From positions 992,001 through 1,056,000 of the forward strand of contig NZ_PXUE01000002.1 in NCBI RefSeq assembly GCF_003020585.1: a DNA stretch of 64,000 nt, in the 5' to 3' direction. Below the pieces are notes generated by a model. It ran no database searches, was not told the DNA's origin, and was given only the letters and a program-made list of their open reading frames with translations. The translations under genes and the position numbers were made by a program. The stretch comes from Chryseobacterium aurantiacum (lineage in GTDB: Bacteria; Bacteroidota; Bacteroidia; Flavobacteriales; Weeksellaceae). Numbering within the stretch: position 1 is the first letter of the stretch; every line of letters begins with the position of its first letter. Below are positions 56,243-64,000 of the stretch, one piece after another.

Positions 56243-56896
56243 CTATTTCTCTTGTGATAATTTCAAAAGTCTCTTAAAATCTTCTTTTATACTTTTTTCT
56301 TCTTCAGTCACGTAATCTCTACTGAACGGAGCGCCACAATCCTGACTATTTACAATATGGATAAGGCTTCCTTTTTCAAAATAATTTCTGGTCTCCACAA
56401 TCTCTGATTTTTCAAAATCGAAAGCTTCAGTATCATTGTTTTCTTTCATCTCCTTTACATTATAGAAAAGCGGTCGGTTGTACTTGTAGTCTTTTTCAAA
56501 AACAAAGGATAACTTTCCGTTAAGCAGATAATATTCTATCAAAACCTGTCCCATTTCCCCATAATGTCTGGCCATAATTTTTTCCAGACGTTGATTTTTG
56601 TAATAATAGGCTGCTTCTCCCCTTTCAGCCGATTCTCCCTCAATATTTTGTTTTTTAATGGAAGTCCAATTTGTTATAGAATTGATCCTTTTAAAATTGG
56701 ATTGAATAGGCTTCAATCGGTCTTTCAGGTATTCATTGGTATCCGTATCCTTTTCATTGTAACTTTCTCTAATCCTTATTGTATCTCCCAACCTCTCAAC
56801 AGAAAGATCTGAAAACTTAGGATCATTAATTCCCGCATATCCAAGACTAACAGCCATTAATAGAATAAAAAGTCCGTGAAAATATTTATTTTTCAT
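56243..56896 (-). CDS. Exported hypothetical protein
   Basis: 217 residues with an N-terminal signal peptide (ending LGYAG). The mature part has no domain I can name: it is charged and mixed alpha/beta, with two aromatic segments (AAYYYKNQRLEKIM; VLIEYYLLNGKLSFVF) like those of small secreted envelope proteins in this phylum. It is convergent with the zinc-ribbon gene and divergent from the LysM genes. The function is unknown. Confidence 0.65.
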   Translation of the reverse strand: MKNKYFHGLFILLMAVSLGYAGINDPKFSDLSVERLGDTIRIRESYNEKDTDTNEYLKDRLKPIQSNFKRINSITNWTSIKKQNIEGESAERGEAAYYYKNQRLEKIMARHYGEMGQVLIEYYLLNGKLSFVFEKDYKYNRPLFYNVKEMKENNDTEAFDFEKSEIVETRNYFEKGSLIHIVNSQDCGAPFSRDYVTEEEKSIKEDFKRLLKLSQEK

Positions 56897-57134
56897 ATCA
56901 TTTGGTTTGTGTGAAGTTAAAAACTATAACCGATTTTATGATTTTTATGGTTAGAATAATAAGAAACCCTCTTACTATGGTTTCATATTCTATTTCTGCA
57001 AAATTAATAAATCTTCCTATTTAAAAATCCGTGGAAATCACTTGTCGTAGTTTTACTACAATTTTTAAAATTTAACCTTAAAAATTAATTTCAAGTATAG
57101 TTTTTTAATAGCTTTATCCTATAATTCACTTTCG

Positions 57135-58160
57135 ATGGAAATTGGTTTTTTAGAATATAAAGTTCGCAACGGGGATACACTGAAATCCATAGCTTCACGG
57201 TTGGGCATGACCGGAGAGGAACTAAAGCTGTTCCATAATACCCATTGTAAAAAACTGGATACCATTTGGTTTGAAAACCTAAACGAGGTTAGAAGTATTT
57301 TCGTTCCCTTAGATTTTAAAACAGAAAAACAAAAGGATGAGGAAAGGAAAACTAAGCTTCCATTATCTCAATTATCAGAATCTTTTTTCGCAAAAACTTA
57401 TACTATTTCAGAATCCATTGAAGGTCCATTTGAGTCATCTGTAAACATCGATTATACCATAGAACTTAACGTTCATAAAGACAGGAATAAAAACCTTTAC
57501 ATTTTGGCCTATAGTCAAAAGAACTTCAAATCGAACGGAAATCCTCCGGATGATAAAATGGGAGGCCTTTCCATAGCTTGTATGAAAAGCATTATGCCTA
57601 TTGAATTTATCTTGAATGACTTTGGTAAAATCATTGGCTTTGCAGATCATAAAAAGATCGTTAAAAACTTTACAGATCAGCGTAAAGAGATTGAAGATTT
57701 CTATATTGGGGAAGTTTCTCAAAAGTATATGGATTTATTTGAAAGGAACATTGCAGATGAAACCTTTTTTCTACAGCAATTCCAAAGTACCCTACTCTTT
57801 CAAACACTATTTCCCAAAATGGACTGGTTTCACAAGAAAGCAAGCCGGAAGGAATCATTTTACTTTTTGCAAAACTCCTTTCCGGTACAATGTAATATGA
57901 TTATGGAACAGAAAGATGAAGATCATGATCTTGTCTCAACAGTTCTAAAAGGCCAGGTTATGGAGCCATGCAGTTCACAGGAGATCATGAGAGGAATTAG
58001 GCTTCAAGAGCTACCCTCAGAAACAGCCTCAGGAGATATTATATTAGAATACACCACTCATAATAAAAATAAAAATCTGCTTCAGGTCAAAAGCTCTGTA
58101 TACTTACACCATGAAGAAGAATTGATTCATCAACACAAAATCACTATAACACAAGGATAA
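57135..58160 (+). CDS. LysM domain protein, possible effector adaptor or chaperone
   Basis: 341 residues. The N-terminus is a LysM-like domain (YKVRNGDTLKSIASRLGMTGEELKLF, about residues 8-55, with HNTHCK) followed by a long domain without signal peptide or membrane segment. The C-terminal half resembles no family that I can name; it has alternating beta-type segments. The downstream gene begins with a related LysM domain and starts two bases after this stop. The genes look like one operon, so the protein probably helps load the spike or effector encoded downstream. Confidence 0.68.
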   Translation: MEIGFLEYKVRNGDTLKSIASRLGMTGEELKLFHNTHCKKLDTIWFENLNEVRSIFVPLDFKTEKQKDEERKTKLPLSQLSESFFAKTYTISESIEGPFESSVNIDYTIELNVHKDRNKNLYILAYSQKNFKSNGNPPDDKMGGLSIACMKSIMPIEFILNDFGKIIGFADHKKIVKNFTDQRKEIEDFYIGEVSQKYMDLFERNIADETFFLQQFQSTLLFQTLFPKMDWFHKKASRKESFYFLQNSFPVQCNMIMEQKDEDHDLVSTVLKGQVMEPCSSQEIMRGIRLQELPSETASGDIILEYTTHNKNKNLLQVKSSVYLHHEEELIHQHKITITQG

Positions 58161-58161
58161 T

Positions 58162-59010
58162 ATGAAAAATTATGTCATACAACAGGGCGATACATTCAGT
58201 TCGCTGGCCCGGCAGTTTAAGCTGAAAAATGAAGCAACGCTAAAGACCTATCACAATCTTCACTGCTCAGAGGAAGACCTTATGCAAGAGCCTATTCCTG
58301 GAAAAAAAATTATTATTCCGGAAGACCCTCAATTAATGAGTGAAGAAACAGAGTCTCAAAATACAGACGATCTTTCTAATCAGGAAGAGGAAAGTTCTTC
58401 AGACAGTACAATTCAGGATGAAGAATCTTCTGCACAAACTCAGAATGATGATCAAGCATCTGATAAAACTGAGGAGAAAGAAGAAAATAAAGATAAACAG
58501 GAAAGCAGCAGCAGCTCCAGTCCTCATGATGGAAAATATTTTATTGTACAAAAAGGAACTGTACAATGCAATCAGGGATTCAAATTCCCAAAATTCAAGG
58601 TAACCAGTCAGAAAAAGCATTATTGGAATAATGCTGAGGGCCAAGCTGATTATCTTGCTGTAACAGAAGAAGATCTGCAATTTGATCCACCTGCACAACC
58701 TTTTGGACAATGTAAACTTAAGCCAACCTCGGGAGGTTATTTGCCATGTGCTTATGCTGCCGCAGGAAAATGGCAGAAATCTTACGAAAAGGTAAAGATC
58801 ACCGGTAAAAGCTGCCTTACAGAAATTTCTGAACTCATGTGCAGTACAGGAGGAACAATCACCATACTTAAACACGGACAGCAAAGCGAAGTGGGTAAAA
58901 ATCAAGCAGCAAACGCTAATACCCAGGAACAGCAAGTCTATAATCCAGTTGTAGATTTTGGTGAATTTAAGGAAGATATAAAAGAATCGAATGAACTTTA
59001 TTACAGCTAG
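58162..59010 (+). CDS. LysM plus DUF4280 (PAAR-like) spike-tip protein
   Basis: 282 residues in three parts. Residues 1-55 form a LysM domain (YVIQQGDTFSSLARQF). Residues about 58-125 are a Ser/Glu/Asp-rich disordered linker. The C-terminal half is DUF4280, a PAAR-like domain (KYFIVQKGTVQCNQG; CAYAAAGKWQKSYEKVKITG; LMCSTGGTITILKHGQQSEV), which caps the spike of type VI-like or extracellular contractile injection systems in other bacteria. The effector gene starts three bases after its stop. No sheath, baseplate or VgrG gene is in the window. Confidence 0.8.
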   Translation: MKNYVIQQGDTFSSLARQFKLKNEATLKTYHNLHCSEEDLMQEPIPGKKIIIPEDPQLMSEETESQNTDDLSNQEEESSSDSTIQDEESSAQTQNDDQASDKTEEKEENKDKQESSSSSSPHDGKYFIVQKGTVQCNQGFKFPKFKVTSQKKHYWNNAEGQADYLAVTEEDLQFDPPAQPFGQCKLKPTSGGYLPCAYAAAGKWQKSYEKVKITGKSCLTEISELMCSTGGTITILKHGQQSEVGKNQAANANTQEQQVYNPVVDFGEFKEDIKESNELYYS

Positions 59011-59013
59011 ATT

Positions 59014-61767
59014 ATGGTAGGAATTATTATTGGCAATCAGAATCCTTTGCTGGGAACAACGTACAGCTACGAAATAAAGCCATTTGGTCTCTCGTTTGGC
59101 TCAAACAAATATGAATGGTATCTCTACAAGAAACAAAAGAATGGAATATGGAAAGATATTACAGGAAGCCCAAAAACCGGAGAAAAAGTAACCTATAGAT
59201 TTGGAGAGCCCGGTTTAGGAATAGAGTTTGAAATGAAAGTCTACGAAACCAAACAAGGCATATTACCGGGAATGCCCTCCAGCAAACAATTGGCGGGCAG
59301 TATGAAATTGATCCCTACCAGTAATAAAATTCCGAAAATAGAGAAAGTAGTCCTTTTTAACAGAGGGGCAAAAGATGTAAACAAAGCAAGTTATCGTGAC
59401 ACTCTCATTGCACAGGCTCATTGTATCGGCATGTTCAATAAAGACATTGAATTTCATCTTTGGGAAGATGATGCTCCTGGAAAAGGACATAACTCTACGA
59501 TCAATAAAAACAACCGCCATACCAGAACTTATACAGCAAGAGTTAATGAAAAAGGGATAGCGGAAGTAGGCATTCCGCTGATGTCTGATGAAAGAGTATT
59601 AAGGCAAATGGCCAATAAATTTCTCATGCAAGGTGATCAAAATGAAGGAGCTAATCATGAGTATTATATTACAGCCAGCTACTCTGGGAAAATTATGGGA
59701 GCCAGCCAAACCAACGTAGATGTAGCTAATCCTGATCATAAAACAGGACAGCAACCAACTCAACCCAAATCTCAACCTCAACAAAACACTCCAAAATTTC
59801 CTTCCGGCCAGGGAGGCCCAAGACAACCCGATCCAAAGGGCAATATCATAGAAGCAGTATTTGTCGATAGCTCAGGAAAAGAACTTTCTAAAGTAGCTGT
59901 TGGAAATAAAGTACATGTAAGGATTCATTCTAAAAACATGGTGGGTAAATATATTCAGTATGTAATCTGGGAATATGACATGGGATCCAATGATGAAGTA
60001 TATAGGAGTGGTAATATTAAAATTCCTGCCGATCTCTGTGATACTATGGGCTTTGTCATTACAAAAGATATTTTCAAAAAAGGAGTTGACTCTTTTATTC
60101 CGAATGACCCGGATCAAAAAACACAAAACTATTTTATTGAGATTATTTCCAAGGATCTTGCAGCAGAATCTAAGAAATTTGGGGTAAGCTCTGAAGGGTT
60201 GCTGACTGTGGAAAATCCGCTGAGTCCGTCTGGGGTGCAGAATACACCAGCACCCAACAGCAAAAATTGTGCAGGTAAGTATTGCATTGATAAAAATGCG
60301 CCACCTAGCGAACTGATCAGAGAAATCAATATTCGTTTATCTGGATTTGGAGGAAATGTACCAACAGACAAATTTACCGACAGAACGGAGAAGATGGTTA
60401 AACAGTTTCAAAAAGACTATATGAAAGTTTCCGAAACAGGTAAAGTATGTGGAAATGTTTTAAGAGCTATTGATGAGTTTTCTAAAAACTTCGATATTAG
60501 GGCAGCTCTTTGGGCACAATTAAAATGTAGCTGTTCTACAAAAGGGAAAAAAGTAACTAGTAAACTTCGCGGTGTTCAGGAAGTTAATAATTGTACAAAT
60601 TTCGGTGATGCTACAGGAAGGAATACATATAAGAAAAATGTTAAAGATGAGGCTTTTAATATGTATGAATATCCTGGGATTCATAGATCACTTTTGTTTG
60701 GGTTCAAAGCATTACAATTTTATTTTAGCAAGCAGACTACATATAAAATAGATTCTTTTTCTTCAGGATATAGATGTAGATTTAAAAATTTTGCCACAAC
60801 AAACCATCAAGGCAAAGCAATTGATATGCAGTTTAGCAAAGGAACTTGGGAAATTAGAGGGCCACAAAAGAAAAATCTCGTAGAATTAAGAAATATGAGA
60901 GACAATATATTTATAAAATATTTAGGTGCTCAAAAAGAATGGCCAAATTCAAATTTATTCTCGATAGAACCTATTGATTTATTATATGATGCCAAGGGTA
61001 ACCCAAGACAAGATCACACCTATAGTTGGATACATATGGATGTTAGAGAATTTGATTCAATTTATTTAGAGGATAAATATTTTTGTAAAAACTCTACAAA
61101 CTTAAATGGCAAAAGTATTATTCAATTAGCTATTGAATTAGGTTTTACAAATACCTGTAGTTGTTTTGAAACGTATCAATCTCAACAAAACCAAACACCA
61201 AGTTCTACTGCTTCAAATTCATGTGAAGATAAATTTAAAAAAGTAGCTCCTATCATTTTAAAACATGAAGGAGGTTATAAAAATGAACCAGCTAAAGATA
61301 AAGGAGATCCAACTAATAGAGGGATATCATGGCCTGTTTGGCAAAAGTATGCTAAGGAGGATTTAGGGGTAGAACCAACAAAAGAAAATCAAAAAAAACT
61401 AACAGAAGAACAAGCAACTATTATCTATAGAAAAAGATATTGGGAACCAAAAGGTTATTGTGAAATTAATAATTTAAGAGTTGCTCTTATGGTTTATGAT
61501 TGGAGTATTACTTCTGGAGGAGCTATTAAACAAGTACAAAAATTACTCGTTGATGAATTCAACCAAAGTATTGCAGTTGATGGAGGAATGGGAAAACAAA
61601 CTGCAAATGCCTTAAATCAACCACAAGATCAAGAAAAATTGTTAACTAGAATAAGCGAAATAAGAAAAGCATATTATGATTATGGAGCTTCTCAAAATTG
61701 GTTTTCTCAAGATTATTTAAATGGGCTCAAAATAAGAGTTGATAAATGTTTAAATTACACATTATAG
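59014..61767 (+). CDS. Modular peptidoglycan-hydrolase effector (M15-type peptidase plus GH108 muramidase)
   Basis: 917 residues without a signal peptide. The first 420 residues hold Ig-like beta segments in about three units, joined by a Pro/Gln linker near 245-275. A peptidoglycan-binding-like helical domain is at about 432-490. An M15-type D-Ala-D-Ala peptidase follows, with SGYR at 584-587, zinc ligands in NHQGKAID (His598, Asp604) and WIHMD (His674). The C-terminus from residue 742 is a GH108 muramidase with catalytic Glu752 in KHEGGYKNEP and TNRGIS, then a PG_binding_3-like tail (DWSITSGGAIKQVQ). The PAAR-like gene just upstream suggests delivery into a rival's periplasm. Base composition changes near 60550. 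Confidence 0.82.
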   Translation: MVGIIIGNQNPLLGTTYSYEIKPFGLSFGSNKYEWYLYKKQKNGIWKDITGSPKTGEKVTYRFGEPGLGIEFEMKVYETKQGILPGMPSSKQLAGSMKLIPTSNKIPKIEKVVLFNRGAKDVNKASYRDTLIAQAHCIGMFNKDIEFHLWEDDAPGKGHNSTINKNNRHTRTYTARVNEKGIAEVGIPLMSDERVLRQMANKFLMQGDQNEGANHEYYITASYSGKIMGASQTNVDVANPDHKTGQQPTQPKSQPQQNTPKFPSGQGGPRQPDPKGNIIEAVFVDSSGKELSKVAVGNKVHVRIHSKNMVGKYIQYVIWEYDMGSNDEVYRSGNIKIPADLCDTMGFVITKDIFKKGVDSFIPNDPDQKTQNYFIEIISKDLAAESKKFGVSSEGLLTVENPLSPSGVQNTPAPNSKNCAGKYCIDKNAPPSELIREINIRLSGFGGNVPTDKFTDRTEKMVKQFQKDYMKVSETGKVCGNVLRAIDEFSKNFDIRAALWAQLKCSCSTKGKKVTSKLRGVQEVNNCTNFGDATGRNTYKKNVKDEAFNMYEYPGIHRSLLFGFKALQFYFSKQTTYKIDSFSSGYRCRFKNFATTNHQGKAIDMQFSKGTWEIRGPQKKNLVELRNMRDNIFIKYLGAQKEWPNSNLFSIEPIDLLYDAKGNPRQDHTYSWIHMDVREFDSIYLEDKYFCKNSTNLNGKSIIQLAIELGFTNTCSCFETYQSQQNQTPSSTASNSCEDKFKKVAPIILKHEGGYKNEPAKDKGDPTNRGISWPVWQKYAKEDLGVEPTKENQKKLTEEQATIIYRKRYWEPKGYCEINNLRVALMVYDWSITSGGAIKQVQKLLVDEFNQSIAVDGGMGKQTANALNQPQDQEKLLTRISEIRKAYYDYGASQNWFSQDYLNGLKIRVDKCLNYTL

Positions 61768-61777
61768 ATTTTTAATT

Positions 61778-62677
61778 ATGATTTATAGATTTTTAATATT
61801 AGTTTGCCTATTTGGCACAATGATTTCGTGTAAAGGACACGATTCTAAAGACAATAAGATTGTCAATAACCCAATGTTAGAGAGCGTAACTCCCATATCT
61901 GAAACATGGCATTGGAGATCAGAAGACAAAAATCAGGAATTCACCATTAAAATTCACAGAATCACTAAAGACTCTTTATTTGCACAATATTGCGCAGTAT
62001 ATAACAATGGACAAAAACTTGACTGTGATTTTGAACAAAATATCAATATAAAAGCAGTTTTTAATAAGAATAAAAATGCATATACTGGTGAATTTCATAG
62101 TTTTTTCAATTCTGGAAAAGGAACATGTCTTATAAAAATAGTAGATAAAAATCTAAGTTGGGAAATTATAAAAATACCTGATGGAGAATATTATGCTCCT
62201 ACTAAATGTATTTTAAAGAAAGAAAAAAACATTGAATCCAAAGACAATACTGGAGCTGAAAAATCTAGGCAAGTAAATAAATCTACTATATTACCTCTAG
62301 ATTCTAAAAATTTAGCGGAAAGAATTAAATTAGAAACACCCTCCGATAGCAATATTAAAACCTTATTTAAACAAAAGTATCAACTTAATATAGATGCAAT
62401 TGCGCAAATACCGTCAAAAGGGAATTTTGATTTTTATATTATAAATAATATGAGTGGAGATAGTGATCTAATGTATCTTATCACATTGAAAGAGGGAAAG
62501 TTAATCGATGGACTTGAAGTTGGTAATAGTAATGGAGATAGTGATGAAACAACAGTTTTTTCCATTAATGAGAAATATGAAATTTCTATTTACTCTGAAA
62601 AAGAAAATAAACGAAAATTAATTACATCATATTTTTTAAATGATATAGGAAAGTTCACTAAACAGAAAGTTCACTAA
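61778..62677 (+). CDS. Lipoprotein, candidate immunity protein
   Basis: 299 residues with a lipoprotein signal (lipobox TMISC, Cys18) and no known domain that I recognise. The mature part has two beta-rich segments (WHWRSEDKNQEF; FDFYIINNMSGDSDLMYLITL). It lies ten bases after the effector stop and has the same low-GC composition as the effector's C-terminal part. A lipid-anchored protein in the periplasm or outer membrane would be well placed to block a peptidoglycan hydrolase; that role is inferred from position. Confidence 0.62.
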   Translation: MIYRFLILVCLFGTMISCKGHDSKDNKIVNNPMLESVTPISETWHWRSEDKNQEFTIKIHRITKDSLFAQYCAVYNNGQKLDCDFEQNINIKAVFNKNKNAYTGEFHSFFNSGKGTCLIKIVDKNLSWEIIKIPDGEYYAPTKCILKKEKNIESKDNTGAEKSRQVNKSTILPLDSKNLAERIKLETPSDSNIKTLFKQKYQLNIDAIAQIPSKGNFDFYIINNMSGDSDLMYLITLKEGKLIDGLEVGNSNGDSDETTVFSINEKYEISIYSEKENKRKLITSYFLNDIGKFTKQKVH

Positions 62678-62694
62678 TCTTTTAATAAAACACA

Positions 62695-63798
62695 ATGAAA
62701 AATATTTCTTTAAGTTTTATTTTCCTTTTATTTTCTTGCAATGGACAAGAAAATAAAGTTCAATTGAGGAATAACAAAGAAATGAACTCATTAAAAATAG
62801 CCCCTTACAATATTACAGATGAAGGAGATGGAACAAAATCAAACTATGATGATCTATCTCTTGAGTTTATCAATAAAGCAAAAAAAATACTCGAGCAAAG
62901 AAAGTTCCAATTTCTGGATGAAAACACTTTCAATGTAAAAGAATATAAAAATTCTATAATTGCATTACGTCCAGCAATGTTTCCAGAAGTAGCTATCAGA
63001 GATAATAAATTTATTTTCATCCAAGATGCTGGTGCTAACGAACCAGAGTTTATAAATCCGGACTTGTTATATCATTTTAATTCTTATGTATTTTATAATA
63101 CACCCGTATCCTATGTATGGTTACAAACAAACAATTCAAATCTTTTATATGATTTAGTTGTTTATTATGGATACAATAAGGACAAAAAGCTTGTAGAGTC
63201 AATATTTAAAAAATTTGATTTTAATAGTCTTTCTGATATGGAAGAACTTATTTTTATGAATTCCGGCTCCCATAAGGTATTAAAAAGACAAATATTTGAT
63301 GACATAGAAACAATCATTTATAAAGGTAAGGCTGAAGATTTTTCTTATGCAAAAGAAGGAAATGGCTATCTAAGAATTGGTGAAATTATAAATAAAGTAT
63401 CATCATCTCCAAAAGAATATTCTGACCCTGAAAAAACAATATCCTATTTATTTGAACGCGAATTAAGAGTAGGAATACAAGGTGACGCTGAAAGTTATAT
63501 AAATAAAAATCCTAAGTATAAATCAGATCTGGAAAAGAACAATTTTTATGAATTACCTACTTTAAAAGATTATGTAAAATATATCTATCAAAAAGAAAAT
63601 AATTCCATTTTTATCATTCAAGATGCTGACGGCTATACTAATTTAAGAAAGGACAAGAATTCTTCTTCTCAAATACTACAAAAAATAAACACTGGTGAAC
63701 AAATTGATGTTTTAAATCAAAGCGGAGATTGGTGGTTGGTAGTTTCTAAAGAAGGAAAAAAGGGATATATCCATAAGAGCAGGATAAAATCTGAATAA
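62695..63798 (+). CDS. Lipoprotein with C-terminal SH3b domain
   Basis: 367 residues. The signal has a lipobox (LLFSC). A long central domain without recognisable motifs is followed by a bacterial SH3 domain in the last 65 residues (ADGYTNLRKDKNSSSQIL, GEQIDVLNQSGDWWLVVS, GKKGYIHKSRI). SH3b domains often bind cell-wall peptides. It is 17 bases after the previous lipoprotein gene and shares its low GC, so it probably belongs to the same immunity or wall-protection group. Confidence 0.68.
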   Translation: MKNISLSFIFLLFSCNGQENKVQLRNNKEMNSLKIAPYNITDEGDGTKSNYDDLSLEFINKAKKILEQRKFQFLDENTFNVKEYKNSIIALRPAMFPEVAIRDNKFIFIQDAGANEPEFINPDLLYHFNSYVFYNTPVSYVWLQTNNSNLLYDLVVYYGYNKDKKLVESIFKKFDFNSLSDMEELIFMNSGSHKVLKRQIFDDIETIIYKGKAEDFSYAKEGNGYLRIGEIINKVSSSPKEYSDPEKTISYLFERELRVGIQGDAESYINKNPKYKSDLEKNNFYELPTLKDYVKYIYQKENNSIFIIQDADGYTNLRKDKNSSSQILQKINTGEQIDVLNQSGDWWLVVSKEGKKGYIHKSRIKSE

Positions 63799-63810
63799 AT
63801 ACACCACCAA

Positions 63811-64000
63811 ATGATGAAAACTATTTTAGCTTTATTAATTCTAACAATATCAATCCATTGTCATTCCCAGAAGAAAACCCCTCAGATTTCATCTAAAAGT
63901 ACCTCAGTTAAAGTTCAAAAAAGTTCTTTTGAAACCTATCTCAATAACGAAGACTTTTTCATAAAAACTTTTGATGTCAATAAAGACGGAATAACAGATA
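63811..64000 (+). CDS. Exported protein with EF-hand-like motif, 3' truncated
   Basis: Starts at ATG 63811, 12 bases after the SH3b gene stop, and runs off the window. The N-terminus MMKTILALLILTISIHCHSQ is a signal, possibly a lipobox (SIHC). The visible part ends in FDVNKDGITD, a calcium-type DxNxDG loop of the kind seen in EF-hand or FG-GAP-like repeats. It has not been seen whole, so no function is offered. It appears to extend the row of lipoprotein-like genes after the effector. Confidence 0.6.
   Translation, partial: MMKTILALLILTISIHCHSQKKTPQISSKSTSVKVQKSSFETYLNNEDFFIKTFDVNKDGITD

Noticed and set aside
57135..64000. Prophage or integrative element
   Set aside because: No integrase, transposase, tRNA-side attachment site or phage structural gene is visible; GH108 and PAAR-like domains alone do not show a phage.
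1..64000. tRNA, rRNA or insertion sequences
   Set aside because: No tRNA-like cloverleaf ending, rRNA segment or transposase frame was seen while reading the window.

Overview
The window looks like chromosomal DNA of a flavobacterium, most likely Chryseobacterium or a close relative in the Weeksellaceae. The support is low GC, a type IX secretion sorting domain, DUF5686, BT_3928-type and DUF1599 proteins, an archaeal/eukaryal-type ProRS, a flavobacterial-type DnaJ and primase, and several promoters of the Bacteroidota form TAnnTTTG. I saw no rRNA, tRNA, insertion sequence, prophage or CRISPR array.

Layout. 1-1.1 kb: the end of a methyltransferase and a ZIP metal transporter. 1.2-3.7 kb (minus): a Gly/Trp/Tyr-rich lipoprotein and a FadL-like outer-membrane protein. 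3.9-10.2 kb (plus): proS, a DUF937-OmpA protein, mntH, grpE, dnaJ. 10.3-17.4 kb: mixed housekeeping genes (DUF808, TPR protein, esterase lipoprotein, DedA, prfB, FAD oxidoreductase, AAA ATPase). 17.5-19.3 kb: an ABC exporter. 19.4-21.9 kb (minus): an ECF sigma factor, a zinc-finger anti-sigma, a DUF417 membrane protein and a MsrA-MsrB fusion, probably one stress operon. 22.2-29.2 kb: alaS, a DUF5686 protein, a small protein and an M28 peptidase. 29.3-36.8 kb (minus): the isoleucine/valine cluster ilvE-ilvD-ilvB-ilvN-ilvC-ilvA. It is preceded by two leader peptides rich in Ile and Val codons, each followed by its own intrinsic terminator, so it appears to have tandem transcription attenuators. 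36.8-43 kb: folP, DUF1599, a DoxX/BT_3928 protein, a TerB-like protein, a prolyl oligopeptidase and tpiA. 43-46 kb: a phytase-like esterase lipoprotein, then a cobalamin riboswitch in front of a secreted protein with a duplicated domain and a T9SS sorting signal. 46-55 kb: clpP, dnaG, tsaE, ald, a LytS/LytTR two-component pair and a CPA2 antiporter.

55-64 kb is accessory. After three uncharacterised genes comes a LysM protein, a LysM plus DUF4280 (PAAR-like) protein, and a 917-residue protein ending in an M15-type peptidase and a GH108 muramidase. Three lipoprotein-like genes follow. This reads as a contractile-injection spike, peptidoglycan-hydrolase effector and immunity cassette. Base composition drops sharply inside the effector gene, which suggests that its toxic C-terminus and the immunity genes were exchanged as a block.

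The best candidates for something not described before are the tandem ilv attenuators with a near-leaderless first leader peptide, the B12-riboswitch-controlled secreted protein, and the bifunctional effector cassette.
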